Shown: positions 50,186 to 61,870, counted from the first letter of the stretch. The stretch is 64,000 nt of DNA from Cricetomys ansorgei (GCA_026225945.1 JAMJFZ010000711.1:4341501-4405500); one strand, 5' to 3'. The notes: a model not told the origin generated them from the letters alone. A program made the numbers and translations.

Positions 50186-50411
50186 CAGTGGTTCTCAACC
50201 TTCCAACTGCTGTGACCATTTGAGACAGTTTCTTGTGTTGCGGTCACCCCCAACCATAAAGCTATTTTTGTTACTAATTCGTAACTTTAATTTTGCTACT
50301 GTTATGAATTGTAATGTAAATACCTGATATGCAGATGGTCTTAGAAGACCCCTGTGAAAGAGTCGTTCAATCCACAAAGGGATAGAGAGACCCACAGGTT
50401 GAGAACCACTG
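50186..50411 (+). mobile_element. URR1-type non-autonomous hAT DNA transposon
   Basis: 226 bp with terminal inverted repeats CAGTGGTTCTCAACCTT... and ...GTTGAGAACCACTG. The body wording GTCACCCCCAACCATAAAGC, TTTTGCTACTGTTATGAATT and CCCTGTGAAAGAGTCGTTCA is that of rodent URR1. Flanking 8-mers TAGTGGGA and TAGGAGAA agree at 5 of 8 positions, a decayed target duplication. It has no coding capacity. Confidence 0.93.
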
Positions 50412-51546
50412 TAGGAGAACAGACACGTGAACAAGCCATGGTGAGATTTCACGTGGGTGCTGTTGCGGCTGTGTGGAAAGGTCGGTGCCAGTGTGACTAC
50501 TGTAATGCCTGTGACTGAAGGGGCGGGAGGCCATTCATGCTGCTTCACAGCAGAGAGCCTCGGCTGGGAGAACTACAGCCATGAGGGCAATGGTAGCAAC
50601 CTACCGGTAGGGATTTTTAAGATGAAGAGCATTCTACCTCCTAAACTCTCCAATGTTAAAAGCTGTAAGTTTAACTTTTTGCCTTTAGTTTATTTTTGTT
50701 TTTTTTTTCTCTTGTACTTCTCAGTTTTTCGTCTTTCTGACCTCATTGTTGGAGGAGGTTAAAAGTCCAGGCTGCAGTTATCTGTAATTTCTTCGTTGCA
50801 GGAGTATCCACTGTGTGTGGCCAGCCATGGAGGGGATGATATCTACTAGATCATAAGGGGAAGGTGTTCTGTGTGGTAAAAACACTACTCGTCCTGGTCA
50901 AGCACCATCTCACTACATCCCCACCCCACACACAAGCACGTACTGCTGCTGTCTGTGAACAGCAAAACTCCACCACTCCTGTCTGGAGGTCTTGACTATC
51001 CGATGATTCACTGTATTTGTCATCCTAGAGAGAAAGGAGCATTATATGTTGTGAAAGGATCTGTTTGTTTCACATTTTGGTTCTTCCAAGAACTGATTGC
51101 CACTGCCCGTGTCATGTGACAGGAGTCCAGCCCTCAGCACTCCCCTGTCCTGTTTCATGTGTGTGACACGAAACCTGAAACCACAGCATTGTTGAGTGGA
51201 TTCACAACAGAATGATGGTTATGCAGAGGTCCCACAGAGTGGGACTCCTGGGTATTGCCTTGTTTTAATTATGTGGGCTGGGCCAATAATGGCAAAGTTA
51301 TCAGGGATTCCAGTTATTCATTAATCATGATTAGTAAGCTATGTTGGTCTTTTACCCAGGAACTATTGGTACTTTCTAATCAACTAGAAGATAAATTACA
51401 AAAAATTGTACGGTTGACAAAGAAGTAAAATTACAAACCCATAGAAAAAATGATAAATAAATAATCAATTCTTATGAATTAAGAAATGTTCATGGTAACT
51501 CTGAGTGTCACTTCACATCTATTAAATTTTTGTGTGTACTAAACTT
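50412..51546. other. No recognisable feature
   Basis: Balanced-composition intron with no firm repeat. A T-rich tract lies near 50690-50715. Confidence 0.4.
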
Positions 51547-51557
51547 TATGAAGTCAG

Positions 51558-51737
51558 GGGACTGACAAGAAGGCTCAGTGGGAAAAGGTGTTAACAATTC
51601 CAAGCCTAACCACTGGAGTTTGACCTCCCAGAATACACATGGTAGAAGGAGAGTTGTTCCCTGATCTCTGCATGTGTCCTGTGTCACACACACATATACA
51701 CATACAATTACATAAGTTAATTTCATTTAATTTTAAT
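51558..51737 (+). mobile_element. B2/B3-type SINE with 11-bp target-site duplication
   Basis: GGACTGACAAGAAGGCTCAG head, CACTGGAGTTTGACCTCCCA, CATGTGTCCTGTGTCACACA, then a TTTAATTTTAATTA tail. TATGAAGTCAG at 51547-51557 and 51738-51748 flanks it exactly. Confidence 0.88.
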
Positions 51738-51884
51738 TATGAAGTCAGCGGTTCTAAGAGTGGGGTGAAACTTATACAAATATATCCAGGAATGATCCCC
51801 TAGTAGGTTAACCAATCCAAAAGTTTAAACCAATCCCTAAACACATGCACATGAGTAGCACCAAATGGAATCAGTAAACGTATA

Positions 51885-51945
51885 GGTGTGTGTGTGTGAG
51901 TGTGTGTGTGTCTGTCTGTCTGTCTGTCTGTGGAGAGAGAGAGAA
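51885..51945. repeat. (GT)n(CTGT)n(GA)n microsatellite
   Basis: Three successive simple repeats in 60 bp. Confidence 0.95.
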
Positions 51946-52039
51946 ACAATATATGTGATCTGAAGAGTATATGAAAATATAAACGAAGACCCTAGTAACT
52001 ATTTGCACTTGAAGTAATGCATCCAAATCAAATCATAAA

Positions 52040-52320
52040 ACAAGAAAAAAGTAACTACTATCAGCATGGTCATTGCAGCACTATTTATATTAAAATATTA
52101 GAAATAATATAATGAGCCAACTGCAAGAATGGTTAAATAAACTATATATGAATAGGAAGTAAATTATATTGAACTAAATAATAGATATTGTAGAAAATGC
52201 TTCAATTATATTATGAAAGAAGTCATATGTATGTGTACAAAATTATGTAAAATTCATATGCAGTGTAAGGAGTTGGTAAGAATGAAACGTGCGTACATTA
52301 GTAAGACACAGCATTCTTAC
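52040..52320 (+). repeat. Possible old L1 fragment
   Basis: ATGGTCATTGCAGCACTATT, GCAAGAATGGTTAAATAAAC and GTGTACAAAATTATGTAAAA recall the 3' ORF2 region of old L1M elements. Heavily decayed. Confidence 0.4.
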
Positions 52321-52390
52321 AGATACAGTTGTGCTGTTGATTATTATCACACCTGTCTTAGATGAAAGGTTCTCCATCTCTTTAATTTAA

Positions 52391-52580
52391 GTGGCTCTAG
52401 AATCAGTCTATGGCAATACAGGCACAGGTGTTGACTACATGACTTTGAGCAAGCATCTAAACCTCTTTTTCCCTCAATTTTTCTATCTATTAAAAAGAAT
52501 CCAAACCATAGCTTAAATAGAAACAAAGGTCATAAGCATAGAAGACATTTAACAGTTATTTGTTGATATAAATGATCATC
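52391..52580 (+). repeat. MIR SINE
   Basis: GTGGCTCTAGAATCAGTCTA, ACATGACTTTGAGCAAGCAT, CTAAACCTCTTTTTCCCTCA, GAAGACATTTAACAGTTATT in forward order. Confidence 0.65.
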
Positions 52581-52844
52581 GATATTATTATGTTGATTTC
52601 AATTTTTACATACAAAATTAGCCTTGCTATGTTAAACCGAGACAAAATAATTAATCACATCAAATCCCAAGGCTAATATCCAATTGGAAACCCAATTTTT
52701 CAAGATTTTATCAAACACCTGAATCATTACTGATTAATTTTATAAATAGTTGAAATAATAAACTTTTCTAATTTGTAGAATAGTCTTTGTACAAAGTTTT
52801 GTTTAAAATATTATGCAGCTTGAAATAAACATTACTTCCTCTTT

Positions 52845-53155
52845 GAAATCCCCTGCTGCCAGGTAATGCTGCCTAGATGTGCATGGATACAGGGCCATAC
52901 AGGACTAGCCACTCAGGGACCACATTCCTGAAAAAAAATGACACTCCCTTACCCAGCAGCCTCCAGTTGTCAGTAGCTTCTCAGCTAGGGATGAAACTTT
53001 CTGAGTCCTTCCCCCATTAATGCTAGGATTTTGGCCAGCCTGATCTGGTGTAGGTTTTGTGCATGCAGTCATAGTCACTATGAGTTCATATGTGCAATGG
53101 CCCTGTCATTTCAAGTAAATACTGTTTCGCCACAGACGTTCACTGTCTCTGGCAT
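52845..53155 (-). mobile_element. Rodent L1 3' region (Lx-like), antisense
   Basis: AGTAGCTTCTCAGCTAGGGA, TTAATGCTAGGATTTTGGCC, GGTGTAGGTTTTGTGCATGC, GAGTTCATATGTGCAATGGC, CTGTCATTTCAAGTAAATAC. It ends about 370 bp before the second Dlg2 exon. Confidence 0.78.
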
Positions 53156-53493
53156 TTATGAAATTCTCAGACAATATAAAAATATATGACATCATAATCA
53201 AATTTGTTTTAGGCTCTGTTTTATTTCATCCAAAGGGGGAAAAAATCACCCTTTTTAAGTATGCTTATTTTTTTCATATCTGGGTACCATTTAAAGCTCA
53301 CTCCAGAATAATTCATGTTGAACCCAAATTGCTAGGAAACACTAACCCTTTATCTAGAAAAGAGTTCCCTTTCCTGGTATTTGAGTCTACTCATCACTAC
53401 CAATTTAATTTCTTATATCTTTCAATATCTGTTATTTTCTTGACAGTAACACTTATTAAAAGATTCAGAGGCATTTTACATAAATCTTTCATT

Positions 53494-53521
53494 TTTATTT
53501 GGCTTTTCTTTTTTCTTACAG
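53494..53521 (+). promoter_or_regulatory. 3' splice site of second Dlg2 exon
   Basis: An almost uninterrupted T/C tract ending TTTCTTACAG directly precedes the exon, a strong acceptor. No single best branch point stands out. Confidence 0.9.
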
Positions 53522-53590
53522 TCATTCCCAGCACAGCACTGCAACTCGTCAGCCTTCAGTGACTCTCCAACGGGCCATCTCCCTGGAAGG
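53522..53590 (+). CDS. Dlg2: Dlg2 coding exon, second part of PDZ2-PDZ3 linker (69 nt)
   Basis: Small internal exon of PSD-93. Its first base completes the Ser codon left open at 6258 (AG+T). It then reads HSQHSTATRQPSVTLQRA followed by ISLE, and ends with GG, the start of the Gly codon before the EPRKVV residues that enter PDZ3 in the protein. Phase is 2 at both ends and length is divisible by three. It has two basophilic Arg-x-x-Ser sites, RQPS and RAIS; from memory both Ser are recorded phosphosites in human DLG2 (406 and 414). The acceptor is a long T-rich tract ending TTACAG and the donor is GG|GTAAGA, close to consensus. An ORF over 53158-53562 runs through most of this exon in another frame and stops inside it, so it is not the coding frame. 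Confidence 0.97.
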
Positions 53591-53596
53591 GTAAGA
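53589..53596 (+). promoter_or_regulatory. 5' splice site of second Dlg2 exon
   Basis: GG|GTAAGA matches the U1-binding consensus at +1 to +5. It is stronger than the donor of the preceding exon. Confidence 0.9.
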
Positions 53597-53684
53597 TAAC
53601 AATAGAGTGCCTTCTCTTACAATTAAGTAAATAGCACTTAACTTTAAGAAGCTGTCCCTCTTCCTCCCCCCCATACACTTTCTC

Positions 53685-53716
53685 TCCTCCTCCTCCTCCT
53701 CCTCCTCCTCCTCCTC
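53685..53716. repeat. (CCT)n microsatellite
   Basis: About 10 CCT units in a pyrimidine-rich stretch starting about 95 bp after the second exon. Confidence 0.95.
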
Positions 53717-53794
53717 TCCCTCCTTCTCTTTCTTCCCCTCTGCTTCTCTTTATCTGTAACTGTTCCCTACCCTGACAATTAAGTATGAAGTATT

Positions 53795-54010
53795 AAGTAT
53801 GGCTGTGTGGCAGACACCAGGACAGGGGCTAGATTTACAATTCAAATGTAAAATAGCCCTTTCCTTCACAGGGCTCACTGTGAGTGACACAAGTACACAT
53901 ATGTGTTTGAAATGCAGTGTAATCATTACAGTGTGCAGGAGGTGTGTATGAAGGACCCAGAACGAGTGCTTGACGGAATCAGCATCAGAAGGATGGGGGC
54001 AAGAAAAGAG
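53795..54010 (-). repeat. L2 LINE 3' end
   Basis: GTGTGGCAGACACCAGGACA, GCCCTTTCCTTCACAGGGCT, ATGCAGTGTAATCATTACAG in reverse L2 order. Confidence 0.6.
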
Positions 54011-54014
54011 GGGG

Positions 54015-56730
54015 AGGAGAGGTGGAACCTAGCTTTGCTTTTGGTGTACAACCTCAGCCACAGATAAAACTGGTGAGCTGAGAATGCATGTCTCTGTGGA
54101 TGCCTGTACAACAACACAGTTCGTGGATATCCCTTCAAGAGAACAGTTCAAAAATATCGATTGTGTGTTTATTAGGTGCCCAGGTGAATCTGTCTGTCTA
54201 GCTAGCTAGTTAATTAACCTCTCTATTATATCTGGTTTTATTTCCAAAATAAGCATATGCGATAATTGCTTTTCTTAATTCTTGTCTCTCTAGGGCATTA
54301 AGTATTCTTCTTATGAACACTTACACAAAATAATATAGCTTTGTATTTGAAAATGTGTCAGATCTATAGTACAGATCTGTCTCTTCTAATATAATATGAA
54401 AAGACTTTATTAACCTGCAGGTCACATAATTCATATGCTACATTTAGGCTGTTACATATATCAAAGATTTTCCAGGGTAAAAAATAGACAGCTAGAAAGA
54501 CACTGACTTTAGACATTGTCATATAAAATCAGTATCCTGTTTTGAATGGCCTGACTAATTCTGCATATGCCTCCTTATAATGAAGATGCTGTTTGTGATG
54601 GAGGTACCAGTGTGAAGATCTGTTTTCCAATTGTCCTACATCACCTTGTTTTTATGAAGAATTCTCGAGGCAGGGGTCAGCGTGGGGCCTTTCTACACTG
54701 TGGTCATAAACTCAAAGACTGGACTTGTGCAAGTGCTGATGGTGCATCCTTCTAAAGCTGTTTCCACTCCCTCTCTTTCTCTTTATTAACAGAAGCTTAT
54801 TAGCAGTTTGCCTAATAAGCATTTTGCTTTGCCTTTACCATTCTTTCCACTTCAGTTAAATGAACTCTGCTATAGACATAATCACTAGTTCTAATTCTCT
54901 GATAAGATGAAGTAGCCAAAGGGGAGAATTGTATTGAACTCCCCAACTTTCTGTAAAGTACCAAGTACTTATCTGATCTTCAATAAGCAGTAGTTGAACA
55001 GACATTTAGCCCAAATGCTCTGAAAATTAAAATAATAAGCAGAACAGATTTTTTTAACTTCAATAACTTTGAAGTCCCACACTGAAGACATAATCTGAAA
55101 CACATAAATATACAATTATTTAAAATACCTCCAGGTGCTGAAATAAGCTAACAGCATTGGAGTGTTTAAAAGGGAGTCTCTTGGTACTCAGCACACTCTA
55201 GACCAGGCTATAGTCCATGCTACATCTGCCCAGCTGACTGCCACATCAAAATAACATAGCCTATAATTCTTGCATCTAAGCACATCATGGAAGAGTTATT
55301 TTCTGTTGTAAACAGAACAATGAGTCTTAAACGGGTTTGCCATTAAGGCATTAAATGCCATAGAGTAGAGAATCAACTGAAATTGGAAATCTAATTATTT
55401 TAAAACTTCTTTCTAATGCCTTAGTAAAACTAAAATAGGTACATAAAACAATTATTTAAAAAATGTGGTTTGAAATACCATGCAGCTATATAATTTTTGC
55501 CTAAGTTTCTATTTACATGATATAATGTAAGCAGAAATGTTTCTCTTTTCCAGCTAATTTGATCCATGGAGACAGGAAAGCTGTCCAGCTGAGACATCTA
55601 TCACAGAGTCACTGCTGTTTTTAAATAATATCAAAATCACCTATACCCAATACAGCAGGGCAGAACAATATCCCCATTACCAGTGTGGGCTCTGTGCTTT
55701 CAGTTCAGCCTGACAGACACAACACACACCGTAATCTCCTCTTCCTCCTGAGACTCTATCAGAGGAAAGTAATGGAATTTTAAAGGGGATGGTGCCAGAG
55801 TGATAAAGGAAATGGAATTGGCAGCTGACTTCAAAATGTCACAGAAAGCCACAAGGGAGTGTTCTGGTGGATGAAACAGAACAGAGCAGCCCCAGCTTTA
55901 GATCCCATGGAAGCAGGACCATGGGCTGCGTGGCCCCAGAGCCAATCTTCACATCTTGAATAGCCGTTATGTCCCAGCATCCCTAGTGAATGAGTGAAAC
56001 TTCAAAAAGAACCAAACCCCGTGATAACAGCTTCTTCCAGGTTAACTGAGCACTCGGCATACACTGTGGACATAGCTTTTGCTGCAAAACTAGCACGGAT
56101 TTCATTTTCCTCTTTACAATTTCATGGATGGAAGATTTTGCAGAACTTAGCAACCTCAACATATGACATTTGTTTCTTCCTTGCTTTTGAGAGTGTTGTT
56201 CTCTTCAGTGAAAGAAAGCACTTTTTTTACTTCTTTTTTTGACACATTTAAATTGCCACCATCTCTACCCTAGTACTTCAGGATCCATTATTAAATTAGA
56301 GGTACTTTAACACCTTACTATAACATGGGTGATCAGTCCATTAATTGAGCCACCTCCTAAGTTACTAAGTGTGCAATATACAGCATGGTTACACTGGGCA
56401 AAAGGGATGACTTATGTCCTGAGCAGGAGGAACAGATTCCCTTAAACTACTCCAAATGTTGCACACTTTAAAACTTAAGAATTATTTATTTCTTGGGTCT
56501 TCTGATTGCTATATTCAGATCAGGGTTGACTGTGGGTAACTGAAACATCAGAAAGTAAAATCACTAATAAGGAATGCTATTCTATGTAAATGACATCTCC
56601 TAGGATATATTTCTAAGGATATCACCCATGAAGAACAACTACCATGCAGTAGCACTGTGTGGAAGGACCCTTAGCTCAGAAAAAACAAATATGCTCAGCA
56701 GAACCCAGGTTAGTCAGAGGACCTAGGACT
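54015..56730. other. Mostly unique intronic DNA
   Basis: No firm repeat. 55550-56250 is more complex and less AT-rich, and starts with a TTTCTCTTTTCCAG acceptor-like string at about 55541-55554, but I see no donor or protein match. Confidence 0.4.
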
Positions 56731-56976
56731 CTCTGATAAGATTAAGACACAGTTTCAGCTACTTGGAGCTTTTCTTCACCTGGTACAGAACCCTTTTTAT
56801 GTTGCCTTGAATGGTTGTTTTAGAGGGATGCTATGGGAAGGATTTTCTACTAAGTTTTTTTGTTTTTTGTTTTTTGGTTTTTTTTTTATTTTTGCATTAG
56901 TAAAAGAGCTGATATGGAAGCTATTGGCTACCCTTTATGAAAAGCTCTTAGGAGATAAGGAGGACATCTTTAGGGA
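56731..56976 (+). repeat. Unidentified repeat pair, copy A
   Basis: Shares with copy B, in the same order and orientation, TTTCAGCTACTTGGAGCT (B has one change at the start), a TTTTTGCATTAGTAAAAGAGCT-like segment, CTCTTAGGA and CATCTTTAGGG. Copy A has an added T-rich stretch at about 56854-56892. I do not recognise the family. Confidence 0.75.
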
Positions 56977-57780
56977 CACTGTAGATATTAGTAACAATAG
57001 ACAGGACTAAGAGCAGACTCTGAGAATGGGAATAAAGACACTCTGACTCATGAAACACATCCTTGTGTATACAGGGTATGTATACAGGGTGTATACATGG
57101 TTATGTACAGAACTATGCAGGCTAGGCTTTTTCACCAAACTCCAAAAAAGTTTTTTTTTTTTTTCTGAAAAAGCAAGCTCTCTCACTGTTCCAGGGAAGT
57201 TATATGAGCTAATTTGCATGTTGGTCATAGCATAGCCCTTCACATGAATGGCCAGTTAATGGGACAGTTTCAGATTAGTTCACCTAACTGAACACTGTCA
57301 TTAAAAAATAACCAACCTTGCAATTAAGGAAGATCACCCGGCTGTATCACAATTTCTAGACTGATCCAGGCTGCACAGCAGTGAGCGAATGAGTGAATGA
57401 ATGAATTTTTTTTTAAATATGGTCACCCTTTACCAGCTCTTATACTACTTCATAAATATGATACCAAACAGTTGCCAAACATTTTAACAAAGCATGCAAA
57501 TTGACAGAAACATGATAACAGCACATATTCACAGCCAAAGAGCGTCCTAAAAAAAAAAAAACAGTTGATTGGAACAACAAAATAGAATTTTGAGAAACTC
57601 AGCATAAGCAGATTTTGCTTATGGGTAACCAGTAGAATTAAAAAGAAAATAGAAGGGATTGCCTGTGGGGGTGATTCTCATGAGAGGTGGCGTGGACTGA
57701 ATTATGAGGGTTGTAGACAGAGGCTGCAAAAAGAAAGAAAAGGAGAAGTCACAACCAGAAATCTGGGAGGCTTTTGCTTG

Positions 57781-57972
57781 TACTGCTGAGATTGACAAGC
57801 AGCTTCAGCTACTTGGAGCTCTGCTTTACTCAGTATAGATCACTTTGTATGTAGCTTCATATGTATAATTTTCTAAGCTATGTTTTTGCGTTAGTGGAAC
57901 AGCTAATGTAGGGTGGGGGTCTTTATAATACACTCTTAGGAAATGAAGCAGGGTGGGGCATCTTTAGGGTTA
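57781..57972 (+). repeat. Unidentified repeat pair, copy B
   Basis: Direct counterpart of 56731-56976 about 1.05 kb downstream, without the T-rich insertion (TGTTTTTGCGTTAGTGGAAC in place). Could be two members of an LTR-like family or a local duplication. The sequence between and after them shows no clear pairing. Confidence 0.75.
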
Positions 57973-58849
57973 TAACTCTCTATGAATCAAATGTTTAGTC
58001 TACCTGCTCCCCACCAAAACTATCACCCTAATCACTAAGCCTACAAATGCCAACAGAAAACCAAATTACTCATTCAGACTAACTAGCTTGTAGTGATATT
58101 AGCAATGTGCTTTTTCAACAAGACAGATTCCATTCCACAGTGACAGCCACATACCAATGTTCACCATAAGGCCTTCTGTACTCTAGGGATACCCCAAACT
58201 CTTGATATCATAAGAGCTGAGGAGGTGCTCCCATACGAGACCTGATTAAATATGCTTTCCAGGGAAAACTGTGGAAACAGGATCTTAAATGGTATGGCTC
58301 TATTTATTATCACCCTATCTTGCCTGGAGATTAGCTAAATTTGCTTCATATTTCTCAAGATGGTGCTGAGTGGCCTTATAATCAGGTCAGGATTCGATTA
58401 GGACCCACAGTTCAGGTCTGCCGTTCTCACTATGTAAGCCTGTGCTATCCTCATCTATCACACAGAGCAAAAAGATGGAGGTAAATAGTGTCTCCCACTT
58501 CTAACATTTTTGAAGTGAGGAGTTTGCTTCTAGACTCAGAAGTATATTCCTAGATGTGGAGTCCAGACTTTGAAGGGCCCATTGCATTCTGTGTCTAGGA
58601 TTCTCTAGCCCTCTAGGGCAGGTCATGTACTGGAAGAGAAGTCAACAGCAGTATTCAGATGCTGATAGTTTCCTCCAAGACACTTCTCTACCCTGACCCC
58701 AAAAAGCAATGTGAAAGGGCAAACATGCTGAACAGATGTACCAAGGCACAAAGACATTATTTCAGACTTAAAGAAACCTGGTTCAAGTTGTTAGTTGTTA
58801 TGGTCAGCGATTAAAAATTGGAACCATTGTTTACCATAGAAATTGCAGG

Positions 58850-58960
58850 CCTTGTAACACACGGCCGTAATTCCAACACTCAGGAGGCTAGGGAAGGAAA
58901 CATTTGAGTTCTAGCACAACCCGGACTACATAGTGATGTGCTATCTCAAAACAAAACAAT
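58850..58960 (+). mobile_element. Old B1-like SINE
   Basis: GTAATTCCAACACTCAGGAG, GAGTTCTAGCACAACCCGGA, CTACATAGTGATGTGCTATC, TCAAAACAAAACAA tail. Confidence 0.7.
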
Positions 58961-59097
58961 GAGAGATAGAGAGAGAAAGAGAAAGAGAGAGGGAGAGAGA
59001 GGGAGAGAGAGAGAGGGAGGGAGAATATGAGGGAGAGGGGATAGAAAAGGTAAGAGAGAGAATGAATGAGGGAGAGGGAATAGAAAAGGGAAAAAGG
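58961..59097. repeat. (GA)n/(GGGA)n purine tract from a SINE tail
   Basis: Purine repeats start directly after the B1-like A tail. On the minus strand they give artefact Ser/Pro/Leu ORFs. Confidence 0.9.
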
Positions 59098-59214
59098 TTA
59101 GTAATTCTATAAAAAATAGAGAGGCACATTGGGTTTATATGGAGAGGATTTTGTGAATTCCTACAATATTTAAATACTACATATAGCTGAATGCCACATG
59201 TAGCTGTCAACTTC

Positions 59215-59440
59215 TTTATTTTAATGATTTGATTTTAGTTATGTATGTGCATGTGTGTCAATGGGTGAGTATGTGTACATGAGTCCAGGTACCCATGATG
59301 GTCGGAGGAATAGGATTCTCCTGGAGTTGGGGTTACAGACAATTGCGTGTTGCCTCAACTTGGGGCTGGAAACTAAATTCTAGTCACTTGCAAGAGTAGA
59401 CAATGCTCTCAACCACTAAGAGACACCCACTTTGCCTCCT
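59215..59440 (-). mobile_element. B2/B3-type SINE
   Basis: Reverse B2/B3: TTTATTTTAATGATTTGATT tail, GAGTTGGGGTTACAGACAAT, TTGGGGCTGGAAACTAAATT, AGACAATGCTCTCAACCACT and AAGAGACACCC. Confidence 0.75.
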
Positions 59441-61197
59441 TCCTTTCCATGTCCTTATCCAGCACATGAACAGTGCATTTATGGAATAAGTACAAAAATG
59501 AAGGGGAACAAGCAGCAGATAATTAATGTTTAAAATGTTTTGAAAATATTTAATCCCCCTTCATATATATATATATATATATATATTGCAGGCAGACCTG
59601 CCTCTGGCATTAGAAAGCTCCAGGTAGGAGTTCTAGCCTTACTCTGAGGTGAGGTCAGGACCCCAGCTAAGGATTCTAGATTGAAATGACTTGGGGGGAG
59701 AAGAGAATCAACCTTACCCTGATATCTTCCCTGTCTCTGGTGACCTTTCCCTTCCATTCCTCTTCCTGTTTACTGTGTCCTGCTCTTACAGAGCCATCAC
59801 CTCCTTCTCCTTTGCCTGGTTTCGGTTGGCCATTTTTATCTATTTCCTTATCCAAAGAAACATCCCCTCCTGGGCCCTCTAATCTTACTTTCCACGTGTA
59901 GAGCTAACAATACAAAAAAAGGTGTCATCACAGGAAACTTTACTGGTGCCCAGAATTTATCAGTGTTGAAAAGTATTGCAACTGCAGCGAGGGAGGAGAT
60001 ATATAAGGGCTTTCAGAGCGTGGATGCAAAAGCTCTCAGGGGACCTGGATTTCTGTTGCCATCTGCTGTTGAAATAACAACTGGGAACAAATAAACAAAT
60101 ATTTTTTTCTGTGACACAAAGCACCTAAGTTTTATTACAAGCTGGCTACTGTAGAGGCCTAAATAAGGCAGACAAGTACAAACTGGAAATCAGTATAATT
60201 TTGGAGGTTTTGAGATCAAAAATTGAATTTCATAAGAGTATTTAATACTAATAGAATTAACTCCTCATTTGATTTGTTCCCCTAGAAAGGCACTGAATTA
60301 GATAAAGAAAAAATAATACCTTTACATTATTGGCTTGTGTTTCATCCCATGGGGCCAGTAACACAGCAGAAATGACAGGTCAGAAGTCTAGTTACCAGGA
60401 TCTGCCAGGCTGTCTGCTCCGAGGCCCCTCATGCCAGAGGAATCTCAGAGTTAATCAGTGCAGTTTCTCATGGAGGCACGCCGCAGAATCCACGGGAGAA
60501 TTTGGCCTAAAACATCTTTTAGAAGCAGTTCTTATTTTCTGTGCATAATCCGAACTAATACGATTACTTACTACCACCAGGCATATCTTCCTTGGAAGTC
60601 CTTTTTATTTTTAATAAATTGGTTTAATAAAAGCCTCAAAGTAAATTATGAATTAAGTTTCTCCCCCTTATTATGCAATTAAGCAAACCCAAAACAGTGA
60701 GCTTTAGAACATTCAACTGGAAAATTGCCCCTTTTAATACCCACTATACAAGTAATAATACAGTCACATATGACACTGGCTGAGACAGCAGTGGAGAACT
60801 CATTTATCCACTAATGAGTAGAAGAAGAATACAGCAAGTAACATGTTTCAAGTTTATTAGTCAAAAATGAATGCAGAAACCATTATTCCACGACAGGGTT
60901 TAGTTGCTCAAACTGTGAAGTTTGTCAGTCACAAGTCTCCTAATATACCCAAGGACCAACCTCCTCTTTAGATTCTCACCACATCCCTCTATAAATACTG
61001 TCATGTTGTACAGCATCTCTGTAGAATTAAGGCTGCTCTTACTGACTTTTGCCTGATTATGATGCTGCCAGTCAATAATCCAGTTGAAAATAGAAAAAAA
61101 AAAAGTGTTGTGTCTTACTCAGTCTACCACAGAGAAGGAAATACTGACCAAGCATGGAAACAAATGTAAATCTATGACTGTGCAAAGCTCTATACAA
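59441..61197. other. Mostly unique intronic DNA with one AT tract
   Basis: (AT)12 at 59563-59586. 60270-60720 has the look of a conserved non-coding element (mixed GC/AT blocks, TTATGCAATTAAG near 60670), unproven. Confidence 0.4.
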
Positions 61198-61214
61198 GGG
61201 GCGGGGGGCGGGGA
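61198..61214. promoter_or_regulatory. Double GC-box / G-rich cluster
   Basis: GGGGCGGGGGGCGGGGA contains two overlapping SP1-type GGGCGG sites and three long G runs, in otherwise AT-rich DNA with no CpG island. Function unknown. Confidence 0.5.
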
Positions 61215-61754
61215 CTGTGGTACCCTAAGTATCTGTGCCTATAGCAGTCTCATCAAGAAGGTCAAGGCCCTCATGGACTTGAGAAGCTAGGCGGCAACTA
61301 GACAAAGAGAAATCACCGTCATTAGTTGCTGAACACTTGGTTGCATATTACTTAGCTGAGTACCAACTGGAGCAATGTGAGTTCGGCAGTACTTTCAATT
61401 TAGAAATGTGTAACAAGGAAGCTGACTCATGCTGAATTTGCTGTCTTCTCCGGAAATGCTGTCTGATGCAGACTTCTGGTTGCTTATGGACAGTACGCTG
61501 CTAAACAGTGTCTCTGATCAGTTCTGCTGTTCTGCTCCTTGCTTGTTTATCTACCTGTGCACTGGAGCTGAGATCTCCTGCCATTGCTGCTTCCTACCCC
61601 TCTCTCCCATCTTACTTCCTATTCTTCGGTCTCCCTGTCTCTCAATAAACTTTTTTTCCCATTTTATTCTACTTACTATTTTTATTCACTTTTCCCCATC
61701 CATTCATATCTTCTCTTGCTCTTTCCAAAAAAGGTAATAAACTTTACTTCAAAT

Positions 61755-61870
61755 GCTGAGGCGGGAAGTGCTGCTGCGACTTTGAGTTCAGACCTGGGCT
61801 ACAGGGTGAGACTGTGTCATCACCATCCCCCACACACCCACGTATCTCCTACCCCCCCCAAAAAAAAAAG
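61755..61870 (+). mobile_element. B1-like fragment
   Basis: TGCTGAGGCGGGAAGTGCTG, TTTGAGTTCAGACCTGGGCT, ACAGGGTGAGACTGTGTC, then C-rich filler and an A run. Confidence 0.6.

Noticed and set aside
53158..53562. 134-codon + strand ORF ending in the second Dlg2 exon
   Set aside because: Wrong frame for Dlg2; starts at an L1 edge and crosses the intronic acceptor. The coding frame is fixed by the join with 6258.
55541..55700. Possible extra Dlg2 exon after TTTCTCTTTTCCAG
   Set aside because: No matching donor, no Dlg2 peptide in any frame, and early stops.
61430..61740. Possible rodent LTR (CTCTCAATAAAC poly(A)-signal-like motif) or 102-codon ORF
   Set aside because: Motif alone is not enough; no TG..CA ends, duplication or second copy seen.
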